Origin: Rhizomicrobium sp.
Lineage (GTDB): Bacteria > Pseudomonadota > Alphaproteobacteria > Micropepsales > Micropepsaceae
Assembly: GCA_037200985.1 (NCBI GenBank)
Contig: JBBCGJ010000001.1
Span: 2,766,756-2,830,755 of the forward strand
Reading direction: 5' to 3'
Length of the DNA: 64,000 nt
The notes beneath the pieces are model-generated. The model was not told the origin of the DNA, searched no databases, and saw nothing but the letters and a program-made list of their open reading frames with translations. Below, in pieces: positions 27,865-36,291 of this stretch. Made by a program: the position numbers and the translations under genes. Numbering within the stretch: the first letter of the stretch is position 1; each line of letters begins with the position of its first letter.

Positions 27865-29301
27865 TCAGGCCTCGCTGACGAATTTGGTGACGAGGCAGGC
27901 CTCGAGTCCCTCGATGCCCTCCTCCGAACCGTGGCCGCTTTCCTTGATGCCGCCGAACGGCGAGTCGGGCACCGAGATGCGGAAGGTGTTGACGCCGACC
28001 ATGCCGGCCTCCAGCGCGTCGCCGAGCCGGTTGGCGACACCGAGGTTCTGCGTGAAGGCGAAGGCGGCGAGGCCGTAAGGCAGGCGGTTGGCCTCGCGGA
28101 TCACCGCATCGGTGTCGGAAAAGGCATTCACGATGGCGATGGGGCCGAACGGCTCCTCGCGCATCACGCGCGCCCCGTCGGGCACGTTGGCAAGCACGGT
28201 CGGCTGGAAGAACCAGCCCGGCTGGTTGAGGCGGCGCCCGCCGGCGAGCACGGCGGCGCCATGGCTCTCGGCGTCGCGGACCAGCGCATCGATCGCCTCG
28301 CGGCGGCGGGCATGGATCAGCGGGCCCATCTGCGTGCCGTCGGCAAGGCCGTCGCCGACCCGCCAGGCGCGGGCGCGCGCGGCGAACCCTTCGGCGAAAC
28401 GCGCATGGATGCTGTCATGCACATAGAAGCGTGTCGGCGACACGCAGACTTGGCCGGCGTTGCGGAACTTGGCGGCGGCAGCCTCGTCCAGAACCTTCTC
28501 GACGTCCACGTCGCCGAACACCAGAACCGGCGCATGGCCGCCCAGCTCCATGGTGGTGCGCTTCATGCCCTCGGCGGCGAGCTTCATCAGGTGCTTACCC
28601 ACCGCGACCGAGCCGGTGAAGGAGAGCTTGCGGATGATCGGCGAGGCAAGGAGATGCCGCGAGATCGCATCGGGCACGCCGAACACGACGGAGAGCACGC
28701 CCTTGGGCAGGCCGGCGTCGATCAGCGCCTGCGCGACGCCCAGGCCCGAGGCCGGCGTCTCTTCCGCGGGCTTCAGGATGCATGAGCAGCCGGCGGCCAG
28801 CGCGGCGCCCAGCTTGCGGGCCGGATTGCCGAGCGGGAAATTCCACGGTGCGAAGGCGGCGACCGGGCCGACCGGCTCCTTGCGCACGGTCATGCGCGTG
28901 CCCGGCGCGCGCGTCGTGAGCAGGCGGCCATAGGCGCGGCGGCCTTCTTCCGCGTACCACTCGATGATGTCGGCCGACATCTGCACTTCGATGCGGGTCT
29001 CGCCGAGCGGCTTGCCGGATTCGAGCGTGGCGGTGCGGGCGAGGCCCGGCGCCCGCTCGCGCATCAGGTCGGCGGCCTTCTTCAGGATGCGGCCACGCTC
29101 CTGCGCCGGCACGGCGCGCCACAGCGCGAACCCCGCCTCCGCGGCGGCGAGCGCGTCGTCGAGGTCCTGCGATGTTGCAAACGGAAGACGGCCGAGCGCC
29201 GCCTCGGTCGCGGGATTGACGACATCGGCCTCGACGCGGCCGGCGCCGCCGCGGCGTTCGCCGCCGATCAGAAGCCCGAGCTCGGGATAATCGCCCGCCA
29301 C
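27865..29301 (-). CDS. NAD(P)+ aldehyde dehydrogenase, aromatic aldehyde candidate
   Basis: The 478-residue ALDH belongs to the succinate-semialdehyde-like branch. Catalytic Glu252 lies in TMELGGHAP and nucleophile Cys286 in NAGQVCVSP; the APWNFPLGNP and FTGSVAVGK cofactor segments are intact. The start is GTG at 29299-29301, immediately after the dioxygenase stop with GAGG eight bases before it. Between a lignostilbene dioxygenase and a ring decarboxylase, its likely substrate is vanillin or a 5-formyl aromatic made by stilbene cleavage. A general aldehyde substrate cannot be excluded. Confidence 0.85.
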   Translation of the reverse strand: MAGDYPELGLLIGGERRGGAGRVEADVVNPATEAALGRLPFATSQDLDDALAAAEAGFALWRAVPAQERGRILKKAADLMRERAPGLARTATLESGKPLGETRIEVQMSADIIEWYAEEGRRAYGRLLTTRAPGTRMTVRKEPVGPVAAFAPWNFPLGNPARKLGAALAAGCSCILKPAEETPASGLGVAQALIDAGLPKGVLSVVFGVPDAISRHLLASPIIRKLSFTGSVAVGKHLMKLAAEGMKRTTMELGGHAPVLVFGDVDVEKVLDEAAAAKFRNAGQVCVSPTRFYVHDSIHARFAEGFAARARAWRVGDGLADGTQMGPLIHARRREAIDALVRDAESHGAAVLAGGRRLNQPGWFFQPTVLANVPDGARVMREEPFGPIAIVNAFSDTDAVIREANRLPYGLAAFAFTQNLGVANRLGDALEAGMVGVNTFRISVPDSPFGGIKESGHGSEEGIEGLEACLVTKFVSEA

Positions 29302-30768
29302 CTAGAGCGCCTCGCCCGGAACCCAGAAGCCATGGACCTGGCCGACGATCTTGTGCGGCATCTTCACGGTCGCGACCGGCCCCGCAGCCAGATCGCGCGT
29401 GTCGACGAGGACGAGGTCGGAGCGGCCGCGCTCGGCCGTGCGCGTCACCACGCCGACGAGATAGCCGTCGCCTTCTCCTGCATCCCGATTGCGCGGCACG
29501 AAGCACATCTCGTTCACCAGCGCGTCCGGGCCCGGCGACCAGGTCGAGACCTTGCCCGTCCTATGGTCAACCATGTGCCAGGCGATGCCGCCGCCCATCG
29601 CCGAACTGCCCAGCAGGAACCCGTAGCGATAGGGCCGCGTGTGATAGCGGTCATCCTGGCGCGCGAGGAACCCGACGACCTCGGGATAGAGGACGTCCAT
29701 CTTGAAGCTGTTCGTCGTGGCGTCGGCGAGATCGACGGAAAACCGCCGGATGCGGCCCATGGCCTTCACCGGGTCCCAGGGCTCGTGCTTGTTCGGGAAG
29801 AACGGGAACTGGTTGCCGTCGCCGCCGTCCATGTCGACGAACACCTTCTCGCCGTCGGACCACGCGCCCATCGTGTGGGTGCACATCGTGGTCGGGCCGG
29901 AATACCAGCGCACGTCCGCGCCGTCGCCGCCGCGCTTGAGCACGCCGAACCAGGTCGGCAGCGTCGAATCCCAGGAGTAATGCAGCCCGCCGGCCTTGAT
30001 CTGCTCCATGTCGACGGCGAGCGGAACCACCAGGAAGGCGACATGGCTCGCCGTCACCGCGAAGTCGTGGATCATCCCGGCATAGGGCACCTTCATCCAG
30101 GTGTGCCAGGTCCGCTTCCCATCGCGGTCGACCGCGAGGATTTCCACATCGGTCGTCGCCAGCCCCTTGGACTCGTAACCGAAGCCGATGAGCTCGCCGG
30201 TATCGGAATCGATCTTGGGATGGGCGGTGAAGGTCTCGCCCTCCAGCGCGCCGCCGAAGGTGTAATAGTCGTCGAGCGTCTCCAGCGTGCGCGGATCGAG
30301 CACCACGGGCGGGCTGTCTTCCTTGAACGCCATCAGCTTGCCGTGATGGAAGAACACCTGGGTGTTCGCGGTGCCGCGGCTCAGCCCCTTGACCGACGGA
30401 TCGTCCGTGAACGGATTGCGATACATCCCGAACAGCGAGCGCCGCGCCGCGTGCTGCGCCTTCCAGCGCTGCGTGCGCACCCAGCGGCTCTTGAAATCGA
30501 CATGCCCGTCCTTGAAGCGGAACATGCTCGCATGGCCTTCGGCGTCGAAGCCGATGTCGTGGACGTATCGCGGCTGCTTCGGATATTGCGGATCGGGACC
30601 GACGCGATAGAACGCGCCGTCCAGATCGGCTGGCAGCGCGCCTTCGACCTCACAATCGAACAGTTCCATCTCGGCGCGGTTGACCGCGCCGCCCGCGCTG
30701 CCGCCGCCGCCGAAGGTCACCATCGGCTGGGACGGGAAATGCACGCCGGTCCCGACGCTGTCGCTCAT
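29302..30768 (-). CDS. lsdA: Lignostilbene alpha,beta-dioxygenase (LsdA/NOV1-like)
   Basis: The 488-residue carotenoid-oxygenase-family enzyme cleaves the central C=C of hydroxylated stilbenes to two aromatic aldehydes with O2. Iron ligands are H183, H234, H298 and H479. The three substrate-contact residues I recall for LsdA (Phe59, Tyr101, Lys134) all fall at a constant offset of 15: Phe74 (DIGFDAEGH), Tyr116 (GMYRNPFTDD) and Lys149 (MAFKEDSPP). That marks it as the stilbene-specific branch, unlike the paralogue at 3277-4677. GGAGG precedes the ATG. It lies between an NTF2-fold gene and the aldehyde dehydrogenase gene on one transcript. Confidence 0.87.
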   Translation of the reverse strand: MSDSVGTGVHFPSQPMVTFGGGGSAGGAVNRAEMELFDCEVEGALPADLDGAFYRVGPDPQYPKQPRYVHDIGFDAEGHASMFRFKDGHVDFKSRWVRTQRWKAQHAARRSLFGMYRNPFTDDPSVKGLSRGTANTQVFFHHGKLMAFKEDSPPVVLDPRTLETLDDYYTFGGALEGETFTAHPKIDSDTGELIGFGYESKGLATTDVEILAVDRDGKRTWHTWMKVPYAGMIHDFAVTASHVAFLVVPLAVDMEQIKAGGLHYSWDSTLPTWFGVLKRGGDGADVRWYSGPTTMCTHTMGAWSDGEKVFVDMDGGDGNQFPFFPNKHEPWDPVKAMGRIRRFSVDLADATTNSFKMDVLYPEVVGFLARQDDRYHTRPYRYGFLLGSSAMGGGIAWHMVDHRTGKVSTWSPGPDALVNEMCFVPRNRDAGEGDGYLVGVVTRTAERGRSDLVLVDTRDLAAGPVATVKMPHKIVGQVHGFWVPGEAL

Positions 30769-30802
30769 CGCTGCGCCTCCTGTCGGAGCATCGTCGGCGC
30801 CG

Positions 30803-31528
30803 CTATTTCGCGCGCCACTGTTCGGGCTGTTGCGCCACCATCGGCTTTCCCGTCACCGGATGCGGATAGTGGAACGGCACGACCGGCGTTTCGGGCCACA
30901 GGCGGCGATGCGGCTCCGGCGCGATGATGTCGGGCCCAAGCGGGTCTTCCGGATAGGTCTTGCTCGCGAAGGGATAGGCGTTGGGCGGGGTGTGCGCCCA
31001 GCCCTTGTCGAAATTGCCGTGCCAGAGCGGATTGTAGTCCAGCACCTTGATCTTCCAGACGCCGTCGTCCTTGACGTATTCGTTCTCGTAGATGCCGCCT
31101 TCCCACCACTGGCGCGGCAGCGTGCCGGCTTCGACGATGCTCTCGTGACGGCCGGCCTGCATCATGCTGCGGCCGCGGACCTTCGCCGTCTTGCCGTCGG
31201 GCGCGACGTCGATGACCATCTGCATCTGCGGATGATCGAGCAGGAAGCCGTAGACCGGACCGTTGTAGTCGTTGGTGAAGTTCTTGCGGAAGCGGCCGAC
31301 ATACAAGCGGCGCACGCCCTCCTTGCCCTTGTAGATGCCGCCCATGAAGCGGACCTCGCCGTCCTTCGCGAACAGATCGACGGCTTCGTCGTACAGGCAT
31401 TTGTCGATCAGGTAGCCGTATGTGTATTGCAGGCGCCTTACGGCGCTTTCGTCTTCGAGGACACCGACGCGGCTCGCGAGCTTGCCGACGGTCGCTTCCA
31501 GTTCCTGGACTTGTTGTTCTGTGGTCAT
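30803..31528 (-). CDS. NTF2/SnoaL_4-fold protein, candidate LdpA-type diarylpropane lyase
   Basis: The 241-residue protein starts at MTTEQQVQELEA (AGGGA nine bases upstream). It has a short coiled coil (about residues 2-28), then one NTF2-like domain with YGYLIDKCLYDEAVDLFAKDGEVRF, DHPQMQMVIDV and WWEGGIYENEY, and a long C-terminal tail. No signal peptide is present. LdpA of Novosphingobium is an NTF2-like enzyme that removes the gamma-carbon of 1,2-diarylpropane-1,3-diols as formaldehyde, giving a lignostilbene for Lsd. Adjacency to a stilbene dioxygenase makes that role attractive. This is inference from fold and context, not from recognised catalytic residues. Confidence 0.6.
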   Translation of the reverse strand: MTTEQQVQELEATVGKLASRVGVLEDESAVRRLQYTYGYLIDKCLYDEAVDLFAKDGEVRFMGGIYKGKEGVRRLYVGRFRKNFTNDYNGPVYGFLLDHPQMQMVIDVAPDGKTAKVRGRSMMQAGRHESIVEAGTLPRQWWEGGIYENEYVKDDGVWKIKVLDYNPLWHGNFDKGWAHTPPNAYPFASKTYPEDPLGPDIIAPEPHRRLWPETPVVPFHYPHPVTGKPMVAQQPEQWRAK

Positions 31529-31592
31529 TTGGTGCGTTTCCCTGAGCGCGATGCGCGTCGTCATCTTGTCTTTGGTACGTGTCGAAAACAAT

Positions 31593-31630
31593 CGGGGCGC
31601 AGGTCGCATTTGCATGCGTTCTGCGCCCCG
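31593..31630 (-). terminator. Hairpin after the TonB receptor gene
   Basis: CGGGGCGCAG at 31593-31602 pairs exactly with CTGCGCCCCG at 31621-31630 around an 18-base loop. On the minus strand it starts 22 bases past the receptor stop and is followed by ATTGTTTTC, so it is a likely intrinsic terminator separating the receptor from the dioxygenase operon. Confidence 0.6.
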
Positions 31631-31652
31631 AGAGAAGGACTTCTCAACTAGA

Positions 31653-34301
31653 TCAGAACGCCTTGCGAAGCGTGATCATCCACTCGCGCGGCGGTGCGGG
31701 CTGCGCCTCCACCGTGCCTTCGCCGAAGATCGCGAAGTTCTCCATGTCGAGGAAGTATCTCTCGTCCGTCAGATTGTAGACGGACGCCGAGATCTGCCAG
31801 CCGCCGGCCGACGGTTCCCATGTCAGGCGGGCATCGAGGGTGCCGATCGACGGGATGGCGGTGAACGGATTGTTGTTGGCGTCCTGGTAGACCGTCGACT
31901 TCCAGGAGTAATCGAGCCGCGGCGTCAGCGAGCCGGAGCCGTTGCCGAGATCGACCGTGTACTGAATGTCGAAATGCGCCTGCTCCTTCGGGACCAGGAT
32001 CGACTGCGTTCCGACCCGCACCGTGCCCGGAGCGATCATGGGGCAGATTCCCGATGCCGCGGCGGCCGCCGAGCAACCGTTCACCCAGCCCGCCGGCGCA
32101 CCCGGCAGCGGGTCCGCCGAGAAGTCGACATAGGAGAACGACGCGTCCATCACGAGGTTGTCGATAGGCGCGGCCGTGGCCTCCAGCTCGACGCCCTGAT
32201 TGGTCGAGGTCCCGAGATTCACATACTTCACATAGGGAAGCGGGAAACCGAGGCTGAGATCGGTCTGGGCCAGCGGCGTGATCGTGTCGCTGTAGTCCGA
32301 CATATAGGCGGCCACGTTGAATCGCAGGCGGTGATCGAACCATTCGGTCTTGGCGCCGATTTCGTAGCTCTTGATCTGTTCCGGGCCGTAGCTGTCCAGC
32401 TGGTCCGGCGCGAACGGACGCGAATTGGTGCCGCCCGTGCGATAGCCCGTCGAGAACTGGAAGTAGGTCATGATGTCGTCGGTGACGTGATAGTCGATAC
32501 CGGCGCGCCAGTCGGGACGATTGGTGCGCGAGGTATGCGGCGTCAGCGCCGGATGGATCGTGTGATCGCAGGCATGGCCGGCGAACAGGTTGCAGTCCAG
32601 CGTCGGATCGATGGTGGCACGGAAGAACCCGCCCAGCGGATAGCCCGGCACCACACCCGAATGATCGAAGTAGTAGGTCTTCTGTTCGCTGGTGTAGCGC
32701 GCGCCGCCGAACACCTCGAGGTCGTCGAAGATGTGATAGATCGCGTGGACATAGGCCGAGCGGTTGACCGTGGTGTACAGGTCGTTCTGCTCGAACACCA
32801 GGAACGTCGAGCCCTCGTCGTAGTCGGCGTCGAGAATGACGGGACCATGGGCGTGGTTCGTGCGGTCGTAGTAGAAGAAGCCCGCCGTCCATTCGAGGTG
32901 ATCGTCGAGCAGCGTTCCCGTGAAGCGCTCTTCCTGCTGGAATTCGCGGTTCGTGGGATAGGTCGTCGTGAGCTGGAACGACATCGGCGACACGTCGGAG
33001 TCGTTCGAGTACGCGCCGTCATAATAGCGATAGCCCGTGATCGACTTGAAATGCACCTGCGGGATGATCTGCCAGTCGAAGACGTTGGTCAGGCTGTAGG
33101 CGTGCATCTGCGCGCCTTCCTTGTAGTCGAGCCCCGCCTGGCTGCGATAGGTGCCGTAGGTCGTCGTGTAGGGATTGGCGGGGATGAACCGCTGATCCCA
33201 TGGGATGCCGTAAGCGGCGATCGGCCCGGGCGGGAAGGGCGGGGTATTCGCGTTGTTCCAGGTCGGAATGCCGGTCGTGGCCTGCACGGCGCCGTCCGAG
33301 TTCACGCCGATGAACGTGGCGCGCGGAACCGAAACCAGGCCGTTGCCGCGATTGAAGAAGACATCGCCGGTCGTACCGCTCGGATCCGCCGCGGTGCCCG
33401 GATCGGCCGCATACAGCACGTCCGGCTGCGATTCGGAATTGTCTCTGATCACGTCGACCGAGAAATTGTCCTCGATGTCCGGCGTGAAGAGCGCGCGCAG
33501 CGCGAAGCGGGCGCCCGCGACATCCGTGCCGCCCTGGGTGCCGGCCTTGCAATCCGCCCGCGTCGTCGTCGGCGCGAGCGTGCCCGCCGTCCCCGGATGC
33601 GCGCACGCATAGTCGATCACGGTCACATAGCCGTTCTGCTGCCGCGACGTGGCGGAGACGCGCGCGAACAGATGGTCGGGGATGAGCGTGAAGTCCACCG
33701 CGCCCTTGATGTTGATCTCGTTGAACGAACCGTAGTTCACCTCGAGATAGCCGGCGTTGTCGTCCTGCGGCTTCTGCGTGATCATGCGGATCGCACCGCC
33801 GATGTCGTTCTTGCCGCCGAGCACGCCCTGCGGACCTTTCAGGACTTCGATGCGATTCAGGTCCATCAGGTCGAACACCGAGCCTGACATCGTGCCGTAA
33901 TAGATGTCGTCGATGTAGAAGCCGACGCCCGGCTCGCTGGCGAACGCCGTGTCGTACTGGCCGACGCCGCGGATATAGGTCTGCACGCCATTGCCGAACG
34001 CCGCCGGAGCCTTGGTCAGCGACAGGCCGGGGATGGAGGTGCCCAGCTGCGACAGGTCGTTGATGCCGCGCCGCTCCAGATCGTCGCCGGTGACGGCCGA
34101 GATGGCGAGCGGCGTGGCCTGGATGTTTTGCTCCGTATACTGAGCGGTGACCGTGATCGTTTCGATTCCGCCGCTGGTGGCGTCCGCCGCGACGGACGGC
34201 GTCGCAAGACCGGCGACGATTGCGAGAGACGACGCGCCAATGAACAGGCCGCTCAGAACGCGCGAGCGGGTACGATTCCTCATTTGATGAATTACAGGCA
34301 T
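31653..34301 (-). CDS. TonB-dependent outer-membrane receptor
   Basis: The 882-residue receptor starts at an ATG preceded by AGGGAGGGG. A signal peptide (about residues 7-40) is followed by the TonB-box region (IETITVTAQ), a plug domain (ATPLAISAVTGDDLERRGI through LKGPQGVLGGKNDIGGAIRMITQKP) and a beta-barrel ending in the aromatic C-terminus TLRKAF. Receptors of this size import large substrates with TonB energy. Facing the GST cluster and just upstream of the stilbene operon, it is a candidate port for lignin dimers, as DdvT is in Sphingobium. Siderophore uptake is the default alternative. Confidence 0.88.
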   Translation of the reverse strand: MPVIHQMRNRTRSRVLSGLFIGASSLAIVAGLATPSVAADATSGGIETITVTAQYTEQNIQATPLAISAVTGDDLERRGINDLSQLGTSIPGLSLTKAPAAFGNGVQTYIRGVGQYDTAFASEPGVGFYIDDIYYGTMSGSVFDLMDLNRIEVLKGPQGVLGGKNDIGGAIRMITQKPQDDNAGYLEVNYGSFNEINIKGAVDFTLIPDHLFARVSATSRQQNGYVTVIDYACAHPGTAGTLAPTTTRADCKAGTQGGTDVAGARFALRALFTPDIEDNFSVDVIRDNSESQPDVLYAADPGTAADPSGTTGDVFFNRGNGLVSVPRATFIGVNSDGAVQATTGIPTWNNANTPPFPPGPIAAYGIPWDQRFIPANPYTTTYGTYRSQAGLDYKEGAQMHAYSLTNVFDWQIIPQVHFKSITGYRYYDGAYSNDSDVSPMSFQLTTTYPTNREFQQEERFTGTLLDDHLEWTAGFFYYDRTNHAHGPVILDADYDEGSTFLVFEQNDLYTTVNRSAYVHAIYHIFDDLEVFGGARYTSEQKTYYFDHSGVVPGYPLGGFFRATIDPTLDCNLFAGHACDHTIHPALTPHTSRTNRPDWRAGIDYHVTDDIMTYFQFSTGYRTGGTNSRPFAPDQLDSYGPEQIKSYEIGAKTEWFDHRLRFNVAAYMSDYSDTITPLAQTDLSLGFPLPYVKYVNLGTSTNQGVELEATAAPIDNLVMDASFSYVDFSADPLPGAPAGWVNGCSAAAAASGICPMIAPGTVRVGTQSILVPKEQAHFDIQYTVDLGNGSGSLTPRLDYSWKSTVYQDANNNPFTAIPSIGTLDARLTWEPSAGGWQISASVYNLTDERYFLDMENFAIFGEGTVEAQPAPPREWMITLRKAF

Positions 34302-34738
34302 AAGCCCCTCCCTGGTAGCGGCCCTGGCCGCCGTGATCGGTACACGCTTGGCGCACCTGACTCTTTGTTGCGGCAAAATAGCATAAGCGCGGTCTACGCA
34401 AACAGTCCGTATGCCGTGCATACGAAGGAAAGGGGTTGAACTCAGCGCCGAGTATTAACGACAGGTGCTGGAAATACTGCCCTGAGTTCTCCGGCGGAAG
34501 ATTCGCCGTTCGCCCTAGGAACGGGCTGCTGGGTGCACTGCACCACACAGCGCCGGTGGTTGCGGAAAAGTCGCGCTCTGCGAATTTGTATTTTGGGACC
34601 CGACGTTTGTGTCTTCGCGCTTGACGCTTCCGAATTAGCGGGTTCGCCCTTCAGTGTGAGCGAAGCGTCGCCGAGGTTGGCGCGCAAAGATTCTCGAAGA
34701 CGGCGCGCGCCCGCGTGCGACACCCAAGGCCCGAATAG
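34302..34738. promoter_or_regulatory. 437-base divergent promoter region with a 17-bp palindrome
   Basis: The region between the TonB receptor and the GST operon has no convincing gene. It contains CGTATGC-CGT-GCATACG at 34408-34424, a perfect 7+7 inverted repeat about 107 bases upstream of the receptor start. This is a good operator candidate for joint control of receptor and GST operon. The 34520-34735 part is not notable. Confidence 0.5.
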
Positions 34739-35491
34739 ATGCTGACACTTTATCACTGGGAGCCGAACGCCAATTCCGGCAAGCCCATGCTGACGCTGCA
34801 GGAGAAGGGGGTCGCGTTCGAGAGTCACTATCTGGATCTTCTCAACTTCGATCAGCACAAGCCCGAATATCTCGCGGTCAATCCGAACGGCACGATTCCG
34901 GCGATGGTGCATGGCGACATGGTGCTGACCGAATCGACCGCGATCATGGAATATGTCGACGAGGCGTTTCCGGGTCCGTCGCTGCGGCCTTCGGCACCGG
35001 AAGAGCGCTGGCGCATGCGCTGGTGGATGCGCTTCTTCGACCAGTATTTCGCGCCCTCCGTGAGCATGATCGGCTGGAGCGTCTTCGTCGGCCCGTCGGT
35101 GCGCAGCCGCGATCCGGACGAGCTCAAGGCCGCGATCGACCGCATCCCGCTGAAGGAACGCCGCATCGCCTGGTCGAAGGCGATCTACAACACCTTCTCG
35201 GAAACCGAGCTGGCCGAATCGCGCCGCCGTTCGGGCATCGGCATTCGATGTCTCGAAGACGCGCTGGCGAGCCGGCCCTGGCTGGCCGGCGATACCTATT
35301 CGCTCGCCGACATCAACGGATTCAATCTCGGCTATGCGCTGCCGCTGGCGCAGCCGCAGGCCTGCAATGACGAGAAGACGCCGCATATCATGGCGTGGCT
35401 GCGGAAGATCTATGCGCGGCCGGCGACCAAGGCGACCTGGGCCATGGGCCGCACCCAGATGGCCAGCCGCGTAACCTATCTGAACGGCTGA
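34739..35491 (+). CDS. Glutathione S-transferase, LigF-like (copy 1)
   Basis: The 250-residue protein has an N-terminal thioredoxin-like domain with LYHWEPNANSGKP, VNPNGTIPAMVHGDMVLTES and YVDEAFPGP, and a C-terminal helical domain (FFDQYFAPSVSMIGW, TYSLADINGFNLGYAL). The NSxKP serine, the GxxPA...TES glutathione site and the YF...IGW block resemble the beta-etherase LigF, which breaks beta-aryl ether bonds with glutathione. It heads a plus-strand operon with the next gene 11 bases away. Other GST functions remain possible. Confidence 0.78.
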   Translation: MLTLYHWEPNANSGKPMLTLQEKGVAFESHYLDLLNFDQHKPEYLAVNPNGTIPAMVHGDMVLTESTAIMEYVDEAFPGPSLRPSAPEERWRMRWWMRFFDQYFAPSVSMIGWSVFVGPSVRSRDPDELKAAIDRIPLKERRIAWSKAIYNTFSETELAESRRRSGIGIRCLEDALASRPWLAGDTYSLADINGFNLGYALPLAQPQACNDEKTPHIMAWLRKIYARPATKATWAMGRTQMASRVTYLNG

Positions 35492-35502
35492 AAGGCTTGG
35501 CC

Positions 35503-36282
35503 ATGCTCGAACTCTATCACTGGGAGCCCAACACCTTCTCGCTGAAGGTGCTGATCGCGCTCAACGAGAAGAACATTCCCTTCACCGGTCGCTACGTCGA
35601 CTTCCTGAAATTCGAACAATACGCCCTGCCCTTCGCCGGCCGGACGGAGGTCGCCTACAATCCCGAACTCGACGGCCCCATCCTGGTGAGCGACGGTACG
35701 GTGATGACCGAATCCTTCTTCATCGCCCTGTTCCTCGACGAGACGGCACCCGGCACGCCGCTCCGTCCGGCCGGCGCCTATGGCCGCTGGGAAGTGTTGT
35801 CCTGGGCGCGCTTCCTGAACGAGACCATCGCCCCCGCCGTGAGCACGCTCGGCGCCAAGAAGTATCTCGTGCCCGCCCTGGCCGCTCGCAACCGCGCCGA
35901 AATCGAAAAGGCGCTCTCCGAAATGCCGACCGAGGAACAGCGGGCCGGCTGGCGCATGGCGCTGGACGATTCCTACTCCCAGGAGCTGCTCGAAGATTGC
36001 CGGCGCAAAGCCGGGATCGGCGTCGCCAAAATCGAAAGCGGACTGGCGAAATCCGACTGGCTCGTCGGCGCGGCCTATTCGCTGGCCGACATCGACGCGT
36101 TCAGCCTGGTCGATCCGTTGCGCGACCTGGCGCCCGATCTGCTGAACGACGCGCCCCGTACGCGGTCCTGGCTGCGCCGGATCGGCCTCAGGCCCGCCGT
36201 CAAGGCGGCGCTCGGCGCCGGCAGGACCGGACGGCCGCGCCAGGCCTACACGCCGGGACCCGAACACAGCCGCTGGGGTTAG
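35503..36282 (+). CDS. Glutathione S-transferase, LigF-like (copy 2)
   Basis: The 259-residue protein starts at MLELYHWEPN, giving the same N-terminus as its neighbours; longer upstream frames overlap copy 1. It shows NTFSLKVLIAL, the glutathione motif DGTVMTESFFIALFLDE and SLADIDAFSLVDPL. It differs from copies 1 and 3 by PELDGPILV in place of the NPxGxxPA loop, including loss of the usual form of the cis-proline neighbourhood, so substrate or activity may have shifted. It ends nine bases before the ligase gene. Confidence 0.75.
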   Translation: MLELYHWEPNTFSLKVLIALNEKNIPFTGRYVDFLKFEQYALPFAGRTEVAYNPELDGPILVSDGTVMTESFFIALFLDETAPGTPLRPAGAYGRWEVLSWARFLNETIAPAVSTLGAKKYLVPALAARNRAEIEKALSEMPTEEQRAGWRMALDDSYSQELLEDCRRKAGIGVAKIESGLAKSDWLVGAAYSLADIDAFSLVDPLRDLAPDLLNDAPRTRSWLRRIGLRPAVKAALGAGRTGRPRQAYTPGPEHSRWG

Positions 36283-36291
36283 ACACCGCAT

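Noticed and set aside
31422..33887. 821-codon plus-strand open frame
   Set aside because: It is antisense to the TonB receptor, with no recognisable domain.
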